In this document: positions 50,495 to 58,553 of the stretch, piece after piece
Numbering within the stretch: the first letter of the stretch is position 1
How the letters are laid out: each line of letters begins with the position of its first letter
Assembly: GCF_001424755.1 (NCBI RefSeq)
Contig: NZ_LMRF01000006.1
Coordinates: 289,862 to 353,861 of the forward strand
Direction: 5' to 3'
DNA length: 64,000 nt
Source of the DNA: Marmoricola sp. Leaf446
Lineage (GTDB): Bacteria > Actinomycetota > Actinomycetes > Propionibacteriales > Nocardioidaceae
Translations under genes and position numbers: made by a program
Notes under the pieces: generated by a model
Database searches by the model: none
Told to the model about the DNA's origin: nothing
What the model saw: the letters and a program-made list of their open reading frames with translations, nothing else

Positions 50495-51202
50495 TCAGCG
50501 CCCGATCGCGATCACGGGGTGGCGGGCGGGGTCCAGGCGCGCGAAGGTCGTGCGCATGAACCACCGCGGCACGGAGACGCACCCGGCGGTGGCGCCGCGG
50601 CCGTTCACGTGCAGGAAGATGCCGGCGCCGCGGTGCCGCACCTGCGCCTGGTTGAAGCCGGTGTTCACGGCGTACTCGTACTGCACGGGGTAGTCACCGA
50701 GCCGCTCGGAGGTGTCGTCGCCGGTGCGCAGCCACCAGCGGAACCCGCCCTGGGTCCTGCTGCGGTAGCGGTTGTAGTGGGCCGAGGCGTTGTCCTGCAC
50801 CCAGTAGTCGCCCGCGGCGACGCGGCGGTAGGACAGCCGCCACGCCGCCTCGCGCGCGTGCGTCCCGAACCCCTCGAGCAACGAGTAGGTGCCCAGCGGC
50901 GTGGTGCCCGTCCCCTGCCGACGCTCCGCACCGGCGACCAGGCCGCCGTGGCCGACGCGGCCGTCGCGGGCACGGGCGAGCACCGTCCACCCCGAGGCCG
51001 TGCGCTGCCACAGCACGACGCGGGCGTGCCAGGAGCGGGTGCGGTTGACGGTGACGACCTGGGTGCTCCCCGCGGGCAGCGCGACGGCGACGCCGTCGAG
51101 GATGACCCGCGTCGCCGCGGACGCGGGCGCGGTGAGGCCGGTGCCGAGCAGCACGGCGGCGAGCAGGGCGACGAGGAGTGCGGCGGGGCGCGGTCGGCTC
51201 AC
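50495..51202 (-). CDS. Secreted L,D-transpeptidase-like (YkuD family) protein
   Basis: 235 residues with a signal peptide (LLVALLAAVLLGTGLTAPAS). The catalytic motif is FLHVNGRGATAGCVSVP (His then Gly-Cys), as in YkuD enzymes that crosslink peptidoglycan. The position between two LigD genes on the same strand is odd, but close spacing (2 and 9 bases) implies one operon. Not predicted to take part in repair. Confidence 0.88.
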   Translation of the reverse strand: MSRPRPAALLVALLAAVLLGTGLTAPASAATRVILDGVAVALPAGSTQVVTVNRTRSWHARVVLWQRTASGWTVLARARDGRVGHGGLVAGAERRQGTGTTPLGTYSLLEGFGTHAREAAWRLSYRRVAAGDYWVQDNASAHYNRYRSRTQGGFRWWLRTGDDTSERLGDYPVQYEYAVNTGFNQAQVRHRGAGIFLHVNGRGATAGCVSVPRWFMRTTFARLDPARHPVIAIGR

Positions 51203-51211
51203 GGGGCCACG

Positions 51212-52144
51212 CTACGCACCGAGCAGGTCGTCGGGGTCGAGGTCGCCGCGGACGCCGCGGTAGGCCGGTTGCCGCAGGCGGCCGTCGGTGGTCAGCGCGA
51301 GGTGCTGCACGTCGACCACGAGGCGTGGCTCGACCCAGACCGTGCCCTGCCGGTCCAGCCGCGGCAGCTCCTCGGCGAAGGGCGAGGTCGACGTGCGCAG
51401 CGGGGCGAGCAGCTCGGCCAGCACGACGCCCGCCCTGCCCGCGATCCCGCTCCCGACCCGCCCCCGGAAGTGCAGGCCCGACGCCGTCGGTTCACCGACC
51501 AGCACCGCACCGAGCCGGTGCTCCGAGCCGGTCTCCCAGCGGAAGCCGCCCACGACGTAGGACGCGGTCGGACGGATCGGGAACTTCAGCCAGTCCCTGC
51601 TGCGCCGGCCGGGGTGGTAGCGCGAGGACAGCCGCTTGCTGACCACCCCCTCGAGGCCCTGCTGCTCCGCGGCGTCGAGCAGCACCGCGCCGTCGGCGTA
51701 CGTCGGGGGCACGGCGACCACCGGGTGGTCGAGGCCGACCCCCTCGAGCCGGGCCCGGCGCTCCGACAGCGGGCGCTCCAGGAGCTCCTCGCCGTCGGCC
51801 GACAGCAGGTCGAAGGCGATCAGGGTGACCGGGTTGCGCTCGGCGAGCCGCTGGGCGCGGGCGGCGTCGCGCACGTGCATCCGGTCGGCGAGTGCCCCGA
51901 ACGACGGCACCCCGTCGGTCAGGGCCACGACCTCGCCGTCGAGCACCACGTCGGGCAGCCCCAGCGCGGCGAGTGCCTGCAGCTCGGGGAACGACACCGT
52001 CACGTCGTTCTCGTTGCGCGACCACACCCGCACGCCGGAGCGGCGTACGTCCACCAGGACCCGCATCCCGTCCCACTTGACCTCGTGCGCCCAGCCCTCG
52101 CCGGCGGGCACGTGGTCCCCCTTGGTCGCGAGCATCGGCAGCAC
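51212..52144 (-). CDS. ligD: ATP-dependent DNA ligase, LigD ligase domain (NHEJ)
   Basis: About 310 residues from a GTG at 52144; an ATG at 52135 is an alternative. Nucleotidyltransferase motif I with catalytic Lys: HEVKWDGMRVLVDVR. Motif III-like VLDGEVVAL, motif IV FDLLSADGEELL, EGVVSKR and DWLKFP are typical of ATP-dependent ligases, and the C-terminal OB part (HFRGRVGSGIAGRAGVV) follows. Seals ends in NHEJ. Ku is divergent from it with a 46-bp intergenic gap. Confidence 0.95.
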   Translation of the reverse strand: MLPMLATKGDHVPAGEGWAHEVKWDGMRVLVDVRRSGVRVWSRNENDVTVSFPELQALAALGLPDVVLDGEVVALTDGVPSFGALADRMHVRDAARAQRLAERNPVTLIAFDLLSADGEELLERPLSERRARLEGVGLDHPVVAVPPTYADGAVLLDAAEQQGLEGVVSKRLSSRYHPGRRSRDWLKFPIRPTASYVVGGFRWETGSEHRLGAVLVGEPTASGLHFRGRVGSGIAGRAGVVLAELLAPLRTSTSPFAEELPRLDRQGTVWVEPRLVVDVQHLALTTDGRLRQPAYRGVRGDLDPDDLLGA

Positions 52145-52190
52145 CGCGCCAGTCTGGCGCACCTGCCCCCTGGGCGGGCATCCTGGACCC

Positions 52191-53132
52191 ATGCGTGCGA
52201 TCTGGAAGGGTGCGGTCTCCTTCGGGCTGGTCAGCGTCCCGGTGAAGCTCTACTCCGCCACCGAGAGCAAGGACGTCACCTTCCGGCAGGTCCACGCCAA
52301 GGACGGCGGCCGCATCAAGTACCAGCGCGTCTGCAGCCTCGACGGCGAGGAGGTGGAGTACGCCGACATCGCCAAGGGCTACCAGACCGAGGACGGCGAG
52401 ATGGTCATCCTCACCGACGAGGACATGGCCGACCTGCCGGCCAGCAGCAGCCGCGAGATCAGCGTCGAGAAGTTCGTGCCGAGCGAGCAGATCGACCCGA
52501 TGCTGTTCGAGAAGTCCTACTACCTCGAGCCCGAGAAGTCGGGGGCCAAGCCCTACGCCCTGCTGCGCGAGGCCCTCGAGGCCGCCGACCGGATGGCGCT
52601 GGTGACGGTGTCGCTGCGCAACCGGATGTCGCTGGCCGTGCTGCGGGTGCGCGACGACGTCATCGTGATGCAGACCATGATGTGGCCCGACGAGATCCGC
52701 AAGGCCGACTTCGGGTCGGTCGACACCAGCGAGGCCAAGCCCGCCGAGGTCAAGATGGCGCAGATGCTGGTCGAGACCCTCGCCGGCGACTTCGACGCCG
52801 ACGACTACGAGGACGACTACCGCGAGGCGCTCGAGGCGCTCGTCAAGGCCAAGATCGAGGGCGGCGAGGTCAAGCGCACGCCGGAGACCCGCAAGTCCTC
52901 CGGCGAGGTCGTCGACCTGCTCGCCGCCCTGCAGCGCAGCGTCGACGCCGCCCGCACCTCCCGCGGCGAGAAGGCACCCGCCGCCGACGAGGACCAGACC
53001 ACCGAGAAGGCGCCCGCGAAGAAGCCGGCCGCCAAGAAGTCGGCCGCGAAGACCCCGGCCAAGAAGGCCGCCGCCAAGAAGAGCACCGCCAAGAAGACCC
53101 CGGCGAAGAAGCCCGCGAAGAAGGCCAGCTGA
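52191..53132 (+). CDS. ku: Non-homologous end-joining protein Ku
   Basis: 313 residues, ATG at 52191. Ku core: RAIWKGAVSFGLVSVPVKLY, RIKYQRVCSLDGEEVEYADI and EISVEKFVPSEQIDPMLFEK, with the beta-barrel in the middle. The C-terminus (from about residue 262) is a Lys/Ala-rich tail of repeated KKPAAKK/KKS-type units typical of actinobacterial Ku and probably DNA-binding. Binds DNA ends and recruits LigD. Confidence 0.97.
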   Translation: MRAIWKGAVSFGLVSVPVKLYSATESKDVTFRQVHAKDGGRIKYQRVCSLDGEEVEYADIAKGYQTEDGEMVILTDEDMADLPASSSREISVEKFVPSEQIDPMLFEKSYYLEPEKSGAKPYALLREALEAADRMALVTVSLRNRMSLAVLRVRDDVIVMQTMMWPDEIRKADFGSVDTSEAKPAEVKMAQMLVETLAGDFDADDYEDDYREALEALVKAKIEGGEVKRTPETRKSSGEVVDLLAALQRSVDAARTSRGEKAPAADEDQTTEKAPAKKPAAKKSAAKTPAKKAAAKKSTAKKTPAKKPAKKAS

Positions 53133-53210
53133 GGCGTAACCCCGGGTCGCGTCGGCCGTTGTGACCGACGTACGCCGCTGTGGCGTGCCCCAGGGGAGGG
53201 AACCACCAGC

Positions 53211-54458
53211 ATGACCCGCACCAGCACCCGCCTGCTCGCCGCCGGCGGCGCCGTCGTCCTCACCGCCCTCGCTGCGGCGCCCGCGACCGCTGCCACGGTG
53301 GTCTCGCGCGCGGACGCCAACGCCCTCACGGTGTCGATCGCCGGCAACGGCCAGGGCACCGGCACGGCCGGTGCGACCTACGACGGCCAGGAGTCGCGCA
53401 CCGGCGAGACGCAGCCCTCGCCGTCGCCGTTCTCGCAGGACTTCGTCGACCTCGGCGTGCTGACCCAGCAGGCCACCGCGGGCGACGGCTTCTCCGCCGC
53501 GTGCGCCGGGGTCGCCGGCGCGGGTGGCGGCATCGTCCAGATCGGCGACGGCTCGTGCCTCACCCCGGGCGACACGGTCACGGGCTCGCTGAGCAGCGTG
53601 GACCTGGCCGGTCTGGGCTTGGAGCCGCCCGAGCAGCTCCCGCTGCCCGACGGACTCGGTGCGCTCCTCGACACCCTGGGTGACGGTCGCGGCCAGCTGG
53701 ACGGGATCCTTCGCGACGCTCTGGGCCAGGTGGACGAGGCCGTCGGCCCACTGGGTCTGACCCTGCGCTTCGACGCCATCGAGGGTCGGTGCCGCGTCGA
53801 CGGCGGCTCTCCGTCGGGGACCGCGAGCCTCGCCAACGCGGCTCTGGTGCTCAGCGGTGGTGGCCGAGACGTCAAGGTGGTGGACATCCCCGCGAACCCT
53901 GCGCCCAACACCGAGGTCACCACCGACCTCAGCGAGGTCGTGGCTCTCGTGCTCGATGCCGCTTCGACGCAGCTCCGCGAGGGTCTGGACGAGGCCACGG
54001 GCCCATTGGCCGACGCCATCGACCCCGTGCGCGACCAGATCGTCGCGCAGGTGCGATCCAACCTCGACGGCCAGCTCGAGCCCCTCCGCGACACCCTGCT
54101 CAGCGTCACCCTCAACGAGCAGAGCCGCCCGACGAGCGACTCCATCCGCGTGAGCGCGCTGCACGCCCAGGTGCTGCCCGCCGCGGCCGGCGCCGTGGGC
54201 GCCAGCCTGGCCGACGTCCGGGTCGGCAACGCCAACTGCGGCCCCGCCGACCGCGTGCCGACCGAGGCCGCGCCGGCGCCCGCGCCGAAGCAGGCCGTGC
54301 CCGAGCTCCCCACGGCGGTGTCCGCCGGGGTGGAGGGACCGGCCACCACGACGCTCTCGGCGCGGCTCGCCCAGGCGGCCCCCCTCACCGGCGTCGCCCT
54401 CGCCGGCCTGCTGATCGCGATCGCCGGGGTGCTCGGCGTCCGTCGTCACCTCGGCTGA
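53211..54458 (+). CDS. Secreted, possibly cell-wall-anchored protein, 415 aa
   Basis: Signal peptide (LLAAGGAVVLTALAAAPATA), a long extracellular region with coil-like segments (ALVLDAASTQLREGLDEATG), and at the end PLTGVALAGLLIAIAGVLGV with a positively charged RRHLG tail. This is a sortase-like C-terminal signal but without a clear LPxTG; the nearest match is APLTG. It is followed within 10 bases by a class F sortase gene, which suggests this protein is its substrate. Function unknown. Confidence 0.8.
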   Translation: MTRTSTRLLAAGGAVVLTALAAAPATAATVVSRADANALTVSIAGNGQGTGTAGATYDGQESRTGETQPSPSPFSQDFVDLGVLTQQATAGDGFSAACAGVAGAGGGIVQIGDGSCLTPGDTVTGSLSSVDLAGLGLEPPEQLPLPDGLGALLDTLGDGRGQLDGILRDALGQVDEAVGPLGLTLRFDAIEGRCRVDGGSPSGTASLANAALVLSGGGRDVKVVDIPANPAPNTEVTTDLSEVVALVLDAASTQLREGLDEATGPLADAIDPVRDQIVAQVRSNLDGQLEPLRDTLLSVTLNEQSRPTSDSIRVSALHAQVLPAAAGAVGASLADVRVGNANCGPADRVPTEAAPAPAPKQAVPELPTAVSAGVEGPATTTLSARLAQAAPLTGVALAGLLIAIAGVLGVRRHLG

Positions 54459-54468
54459 GGCGGTCGAC

Positions 54469-55056
54469 GTGAGCCTCCTCGACCACGCGCTCTCCCGCCT
54501 CGCGAGCGTCCTGCTCGTCCTCGCCGTCGGCCTGGTCGGCTTCGGCGCGGTGCTGCCCTCAGGGGCAGCGGCGCCCGCCGGCGACTTCCGGCCGCTGTCG
54601 TCGCCCGCCAAGCCCACCCGGCTCGTGGTGCCGGCGCTCGGTGTCCGGGCGCCGATCACCCCCATCGAGGTCAGCCCCTCGGGCGTGCTCGACCCGCCCG
54701 CGGACGTCGACGTCGTCGGCTGGTGGAAGCGCAGCGTGCGCCCGGGCGCCACCCGCGGCCAGACCGTGCTCACCGGCCACACCGTCCACACGGGCGGTGG
54801 AGTGCTGGACCGGCTCGGCGAGCTGCGTCCCGGACAGGTGGTCCGGGTCGTCACGCCCCGCGGCGCCATGGTCTACCGCACCACCCGCGTGGTGACGTTG
54901 AGCAAGGCCGAGCTGGCCGAACGGTCCAAGGCGCTCTTCGGCCAGGACCGGCGGCAGACGCGGCTGGTGCTGATCACCTGCACCGACTGGAACGGGACGG
55001 ACTTCGAGAGCAACGTCGTGGCCTTCGCGCGGCCCCTCGGCGTACGCCAGAGCTGA
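54469..55056 (+). CDS. Class F sortase
   Basis: 195 residues from a GTG. Membrane-anchored N-terminus (LASVLLVLAVGLVGFGAVLP) and sortase core with catalytic His in TGHTVHTGG, Cys in LVLITCTDW, and Arg in NVVAFARP. Class F sortases occur in actinobacteria and transfer surface proteins. It probably anchors the product of the preceding gene, from which it is separated by 10 bases. Confidence 0.9.
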   Translation: MSLLDHALSRLASVLLVLAVGLVGFGAVLPSGAAAPAGDFRPLSSPAKPTRLVVPALGVRAPITPIEVSPSGVLDPPADVDVVGWWKRSVRPGATRGQTVLTGHTVHTGGGVLDRLGELRPGQVVRVVTPRGAMVYRTTRVVTLSKAELAERSKALFGQDRRQTRLVLITCTDWNGTDFESNVVAFARPLGVRQS

Positions 55057-55201
55057 CCCGCCCGACGGGGGCTCGGGTCCGGGACTCGGAGCGGTAACGA
55101 TCGGCTCCAGACGGTTCCCGCACCCGCCGCGGGGTGCGCAGGATGGCCGACGGCGCCCCGTGCGCCGTACTCGGATCTCGGACATCTCGGAAAGGTTCCC
55201 C

Positions 55202-56737
55202 ATGCCCCCCATGGCCCACCTCGTCACGCGACGACGCTCCGTCGCGGCGGTCGCCGCCGGCGCCGCCCTCGGCGCCGCCCTCCTCGGCGGCCTGCCCGCC
55301 ACCCAGGCCTCGGCCGCCGACGAGCCCCGCTCGACGCCGGTCCCGATGCTCACCCCCGAAGGCCAGGTCTCCAGCTACCTGCTCAACGCCCGCACCGCCA
55401 ACCCCGGCCAGACCCGTCTCGTCGAGCGGGCCGTCGAGCGCTCCGGTGGCGTGGTCGTGCAGTCGTGGCCCGCGATCGGCGTCGTCGTCGCACACTCCCG
55501 CAACGGCGACTTCCGGGCCGACGTCGCGAAGGCCTCTGGCCGCGCGCTGGAGTCGGTCGGTGCCACCCGCAGCGTCGCGGTCACCGAGGGCACTCCCACG
55601 GCCGCCCAGGCCCCGTGGGGCCCCGGCGCCTCGGGCTACCAGAAGGGCGCCAAGAAGGCCACCAACGGCGACGTCGGCAGCGAGCCCACCGTGGCCACGA
55701 CGAGCGACCCGCGTGAGTCCGAGCAGTGGGACCTGCGGATGATCAAGGCCGACCAGGCGCACCGCATCACCGACGGCAACCGCAACGTGCTCGTCGGCGT
55801 CCTCGACTCCGGCATCGACCCCGACCACCCCGACCTGGCCCCCAACATCGACACCCGCAGCTCGGTGAACTGCTCCGCGGCGGGCCGTCCGGACACCTCG
55901 GCCACCGGCTGGTACCCCACGACGAGCGACCACGGCACCCACGTCGCCGGCACCATCGCCGCGGCGCGCAACGGCGTCGGCATCGTCGGCGTGGCGCCCA
56001 ACGTGCGGATGGCCTCGGTCAAGGTCGTCAACGACGACGGCTTCATCTACCCCGAGTACGCCGTGTGCGGCTTCATGTGGGCCGCGCAGCAGGGCATGGA
56101 CGTGACCAACAACAGCTACTACGTCGACCCGTTCATGTACTACTGCGACGACCAGGTCGACCAGCACGCCGCCAAGGAGGCCGTGCGCCGCGCGGTCGCG
56201 TGGTCCGAGGACCGCGGCGTCGTCTCCGCGGCCGCCGCGGGCAACGCCTCGACCGACCTCGCCACCAACACCCGCGACACCACCAGCCCCGACGACGGCG
56301 CCACCGTCGACCGACAGCTCAACAGCGGCTGCGAGGACATCCCGACCGAGCTGCCCGGCGTCGTGACCGTCTCCTCGGTGCAGCAGTTCCCGGCCGGCAG
56401 CGGCCAGAGCCGGCTGTCGAGCTTCTCCAACCGGGGCCTGGGCAAGATCGACGTCGCCGCCCCCGGCTCGACGATCCTCTCCACGATCGTGGCCGGCAAC
56501 GGCTACGGCACCAAGAGCGGCACCTCGATGGCCTCCCCGCACGTCGCGGGCGTGCTCGCGCTGATGAAGTCGGCCCACCCCGAGCGCACCCCCGCCCAGA
56601 TGGTGGCGGCGCTGCGGGCCCAGGCCGACGACAAGCCGTGCAGCGCGTCCACGGCCGGACCCGCGTGCGTCGGCACGCCGGAGGACAACAGCTACTTCGG
56701 CGAGGGCATGGTCGACGCCCTCGACGCCGTGCGCTGA
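55202..56737 (+). CDS. Secreted subtilisin-like serine protease (S8)
   Basis: 511 residues, ATG at 55202 after GGAAAGG. Signal peptide (VAAVAAGAALGAALLGGLPA), a propeptide-like region up to about residue 145, then the catalytic domain with Asp in VGVLDSGIDPDHPDL, His in HGTHVAGTIAA and Ser in GTSMASPHVAG. Extracellular protein degradation or processing. It converges on the glycosylase gene; the strong hairpin 56749-56785 follows. Confidence 0.95.
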   Translation: MPPMAHLVTRRRSVAAVAAGAALGAALLGGLPATQASAADEPRSTPVPMLTPEGQVSSYLLNARTANPGQTRLVERAVERSGGVVVQSWPAIGVVVAHSRNGDFRADVAKASGRALESVGATRSVAVTEGTPTAAQAPWGPGASGYQKGAKKATNGDVGSEPTVATTSDPRESEQWDLRMIKADQAHRITDGNRNVLVGVLDSGIDPDHPDLAPNIDTRSSVNCSAAGRPDTSATGWYPTTSDHGTHVAGTIAAARNGVGIVGVAPNVRMASVKVVNDDGFIYPEYAVCGFMWAAQQGMDVTNNSYYVDPFMYYCDDQVDQHAAKEAVRRAVAWSEDRGVVSAAAAGNASTDLATNTRDTTSPDDGATVDRQLNSGCEDIPTELPGVVTVSSVQQFPAGSGQSRLSSFSNRGLGKIDVAAPGSTILSTIVAGNGYGTKSGTSMASPHVAGVLALMKSAHPERTPAQMVAALRAQADDKPCSASTAGPACVGTPEDNSYFGEGMVDALDAVR

Positions 56738-56748
56738 CCCGCCCCTCT

Positions 56749-56785
56749 CCGCGGCCGCGTCACCCACCGGGTGGCGCGGCCGCGG
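56749..56785. terminator. Strong bidirectional hairpin between S8 protease and Nei genes
   Basis: A 17-bp stem with a 3-base loop (ACC) and one G-T pair: outer arm CCGCGGCCGCG at 56749-56759 pairs with CGCGGCCGCGG at 56775-56785, and the inner CACCC pairs with GGGTG. It lies 11 bases after the protease stop, in a convergent gap. No T tract follows, common in high-GC terminators. Confidence 0.75.
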
Positions 56786-56814
56786 TGCGTCCGGCGGGCG
56801 TCCAGCGGGGGCGT

Positions 56815-57645
56815 TCAGCGCGGGCGGTGCCCCGCACGCGCCGCGGGCACGGGCCCGGGCTGGCAGGTCGGGCACCACCAGGTGCGCCGCTGCTCGGGGT
56901 CGCCCGCGACCTCCTCGACCATCTGCACCGTGGTGCCGCAGCGCAGGCAGGGTCGCCGCTGCCGTCCCGAGACCCAGTGGGTCTCGCCGCGGGCGGTGTT
57001 GCCGGTCGTCACCTGGTAGGCGCCCTCGACGGTGGCCGACCGGTGCAGCGCGACCGCCGCCCGGTCGACGAGGCGGGCGAGGTCGACCTCGCCCACCGGT
57101 GTCCACGGGCTGACCCCGGTGAGGAAGGCCAGCTCGTTGACCCAGAGGTTGCCGAGCCCGGCGACCAGGCGCTGGTCGAGCAGCGCGGCCACCAGCGGGC
57201 GTACGGGCTCGGCACCGAGGCGGCGTACGGCCTCGGCCGGGTCCCAGTCCTCGTGGAGCGGGTCGGGCCCCAGGTGACCGGTGATGCGGTGCTCGTCGCG
57301 GGTGCGCACGATCTCGAGCTGGTGCAGCCGCAGCCCCCAGGCCGTGGTGCGCTCGGAGGTCTCCAGGACCAGGCGCACGTCGCGCATCATCCGCGCCGGC
57401 AGCCGCTTGCCGGGACCGGTGACCGACCACGCCCCGTCCATGAGCAGGTGGCTGTGGAGCGTCAGGCCGTCGTCGAGACGGGTCAGCAGGTGCTTGCCGT
57501 GGGTCGCGTGCTCGGTGATCGTCCGCCCGGAGACGTCCTTGGTGGCCAGGCGCGGTGTCCGGAAGTCCGAGCGGACCACCTCGCGCCCCAGCAGCTGCCG
57601 GTCGAGGCGCCGCGCGAGCTTCCAGACGCTGTCTCCCTCGGGCAC
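56815..57645 (-). CDS. Fpg/Nei family DNA glycosylase-AP lyase (Nei2-like)
   Basis: 276 residues, GTG start at 57645. After removal of the start residue the N-terminus is PEGDSVWK, with catalytic Pro and Glu. H2TH region (VAALLDQRLVAGLGNLWVNE) and C-terminal zinc finger (CLRCG...CPTC). Repairs oxidised pyrimidines or purines in DNA. Substrate preference is not determined. It is separated from the SDR gene by 8 bases on the same strand. Confidence 0.93.
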   Translation of the reverse strand: MPEGDSVWKLARRLDRQLLGREVVRSDFRTPRLATKDVSGRTITEHATHGKHLLTRLDDGLTLHSHLLMDGAWSVTGPGKRLPARMMRDVRLVLETSERTTAWGLRLHQLEIVRTRDEHRITGHLGPDPLHEDWDPAEAVRRLGAEPVRPLVAALLDQRLVAGLGNLWVNELAFLTGVSPWTPVGEVDLARLVDRAAVALHRSATVEGAYQVTTGNTARGETHWVSGRQRRPCLRCGTTVQMVEEVAGDPEQRRTWWCPTCQPGPVPAARAGHRPR

Positions 57646-57653
57646 GCCCCCAT

Positions 57654-58553
57654 CTAAGCCGACCGGTCCGTGCCGCCCCGGGCCGCCGCGGAGTCCGGCA
57701 TCCTGGCGGCCGCCGCGGCCCAGCCGGCGTCGAGCAGCCGGGGAGCGACGAGGTTGAGCACCTCGCCCAGCTGTCCCGCCAGCGTCGAGACCGTCACGGG
57801 ACGGTCCTCCAGCGCCCGCACCACCATCGCGGCGGCCTGCTCCGGCGACTTCGCGGGTGCGCGGCGGTAGGCGTCGGTGGCCGCGATCATGTCGGTGCGC
57901 ACCAGGTCGAGCCGCACGTTGGTGAAGGTCACGCCGTCGGCCCAGGTCTCCCGGCCGGCGATGCGGGCGAAGCTGTCGAGCGCGGTCTTGGAGGCGATGT
58001 ACGCCGCGAACTTGGGCGCCTTGAGCTGCACGCCCCACGTGACCACGTTGACGACGTGGCCGTGACCGCGCCGCCGCATCCCCGGGAGCAGCCCCAGGGT
58101 CAGCCGGACCGGGCCGAAGTAGTTCACCGCCATGGTCCGCTCGAAGTCGTGGACGCGGTCGTAGGACAGCTCCAGCGACCGCCTGATCGAGCGTCCGGCG
58201 TTGTTGACCAGCAGGTCGACCCGGCCGTGCTCGGCCTCGACCTGCTGCACGAGGGCGTCGACGGCCGCGGCGTCGGTCAGGTCGCAGACGTAGCCGTGGG
58301 CCTCGCCGCCCTCGGCCCGGACCTCCGCGACCACCCGGTCGAGCTCGGCGCGGCGGCGCGCCACGCACAGCACGGTAGCGCCGCGCCGGGCGACCTCGAG
58401 CGCGGTCGCCTCGCCCACCCCCGAGGAGGAGCCGGTGACCAGGACGACCTGGCCGCGCAGCGGGCTGGGCAGCGGTCGACCCACGGCCGCGGCGAGGGGG
58501 GCCACGACGTGGCGGCGCAGCAGCGCGCGGGGCGTGAGCAGCAGGTCGGTCAC
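57654..58553 (-). CDS. SDR family oxidoreductase
   Basis: 299 residues from GTG at 58553, overlapping the amidase stop. Rossmann motif VLVTGSSSGVGEATA, LVNNAGRS, catalytic YIASK. At the usual Ser position, 13 residues before Tyr, the sequence is NVVTWG, that is Thr instead of Ser, which could alter activity. The N-terminal 30 residues are an extension with a short hydrophobic stretch. Substrate unknown. Confidence 0.88.
   Translation of the reverse strand: MTDLLLTPRALLRRHVVAPLAAAVGRPLPSPLRGQVVLVTGSSSGVGEATALEVARRGATVLCVARRRAELDRVVAEVRAEGGEAHGYVCDLTDAAAVDALVQQVEAEHGRVDLLVNNAGRSIRRSLELSYDRVHDFERTMAVNYFGPVRLTLGLLPGMRRRGHGHVVNVVTWGVQLKAPKFAAYIASKTALDSFARIAGRETWADGVTFTNVRLDLVRTDMIAATDAYRRAPAKSPEQAAAMVVRALEDRPVTVSTLAGQLGEVLNLVAPRLLDAGWAAAAARMPDSAAARGGTDRSA

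Noticed and set aside
51492-57430. Long antisense frames over ku, sortase and subtilisin genes
   Set aside because: Same high-GC artefact; genuine genes with clear motifs lie on the other strand.
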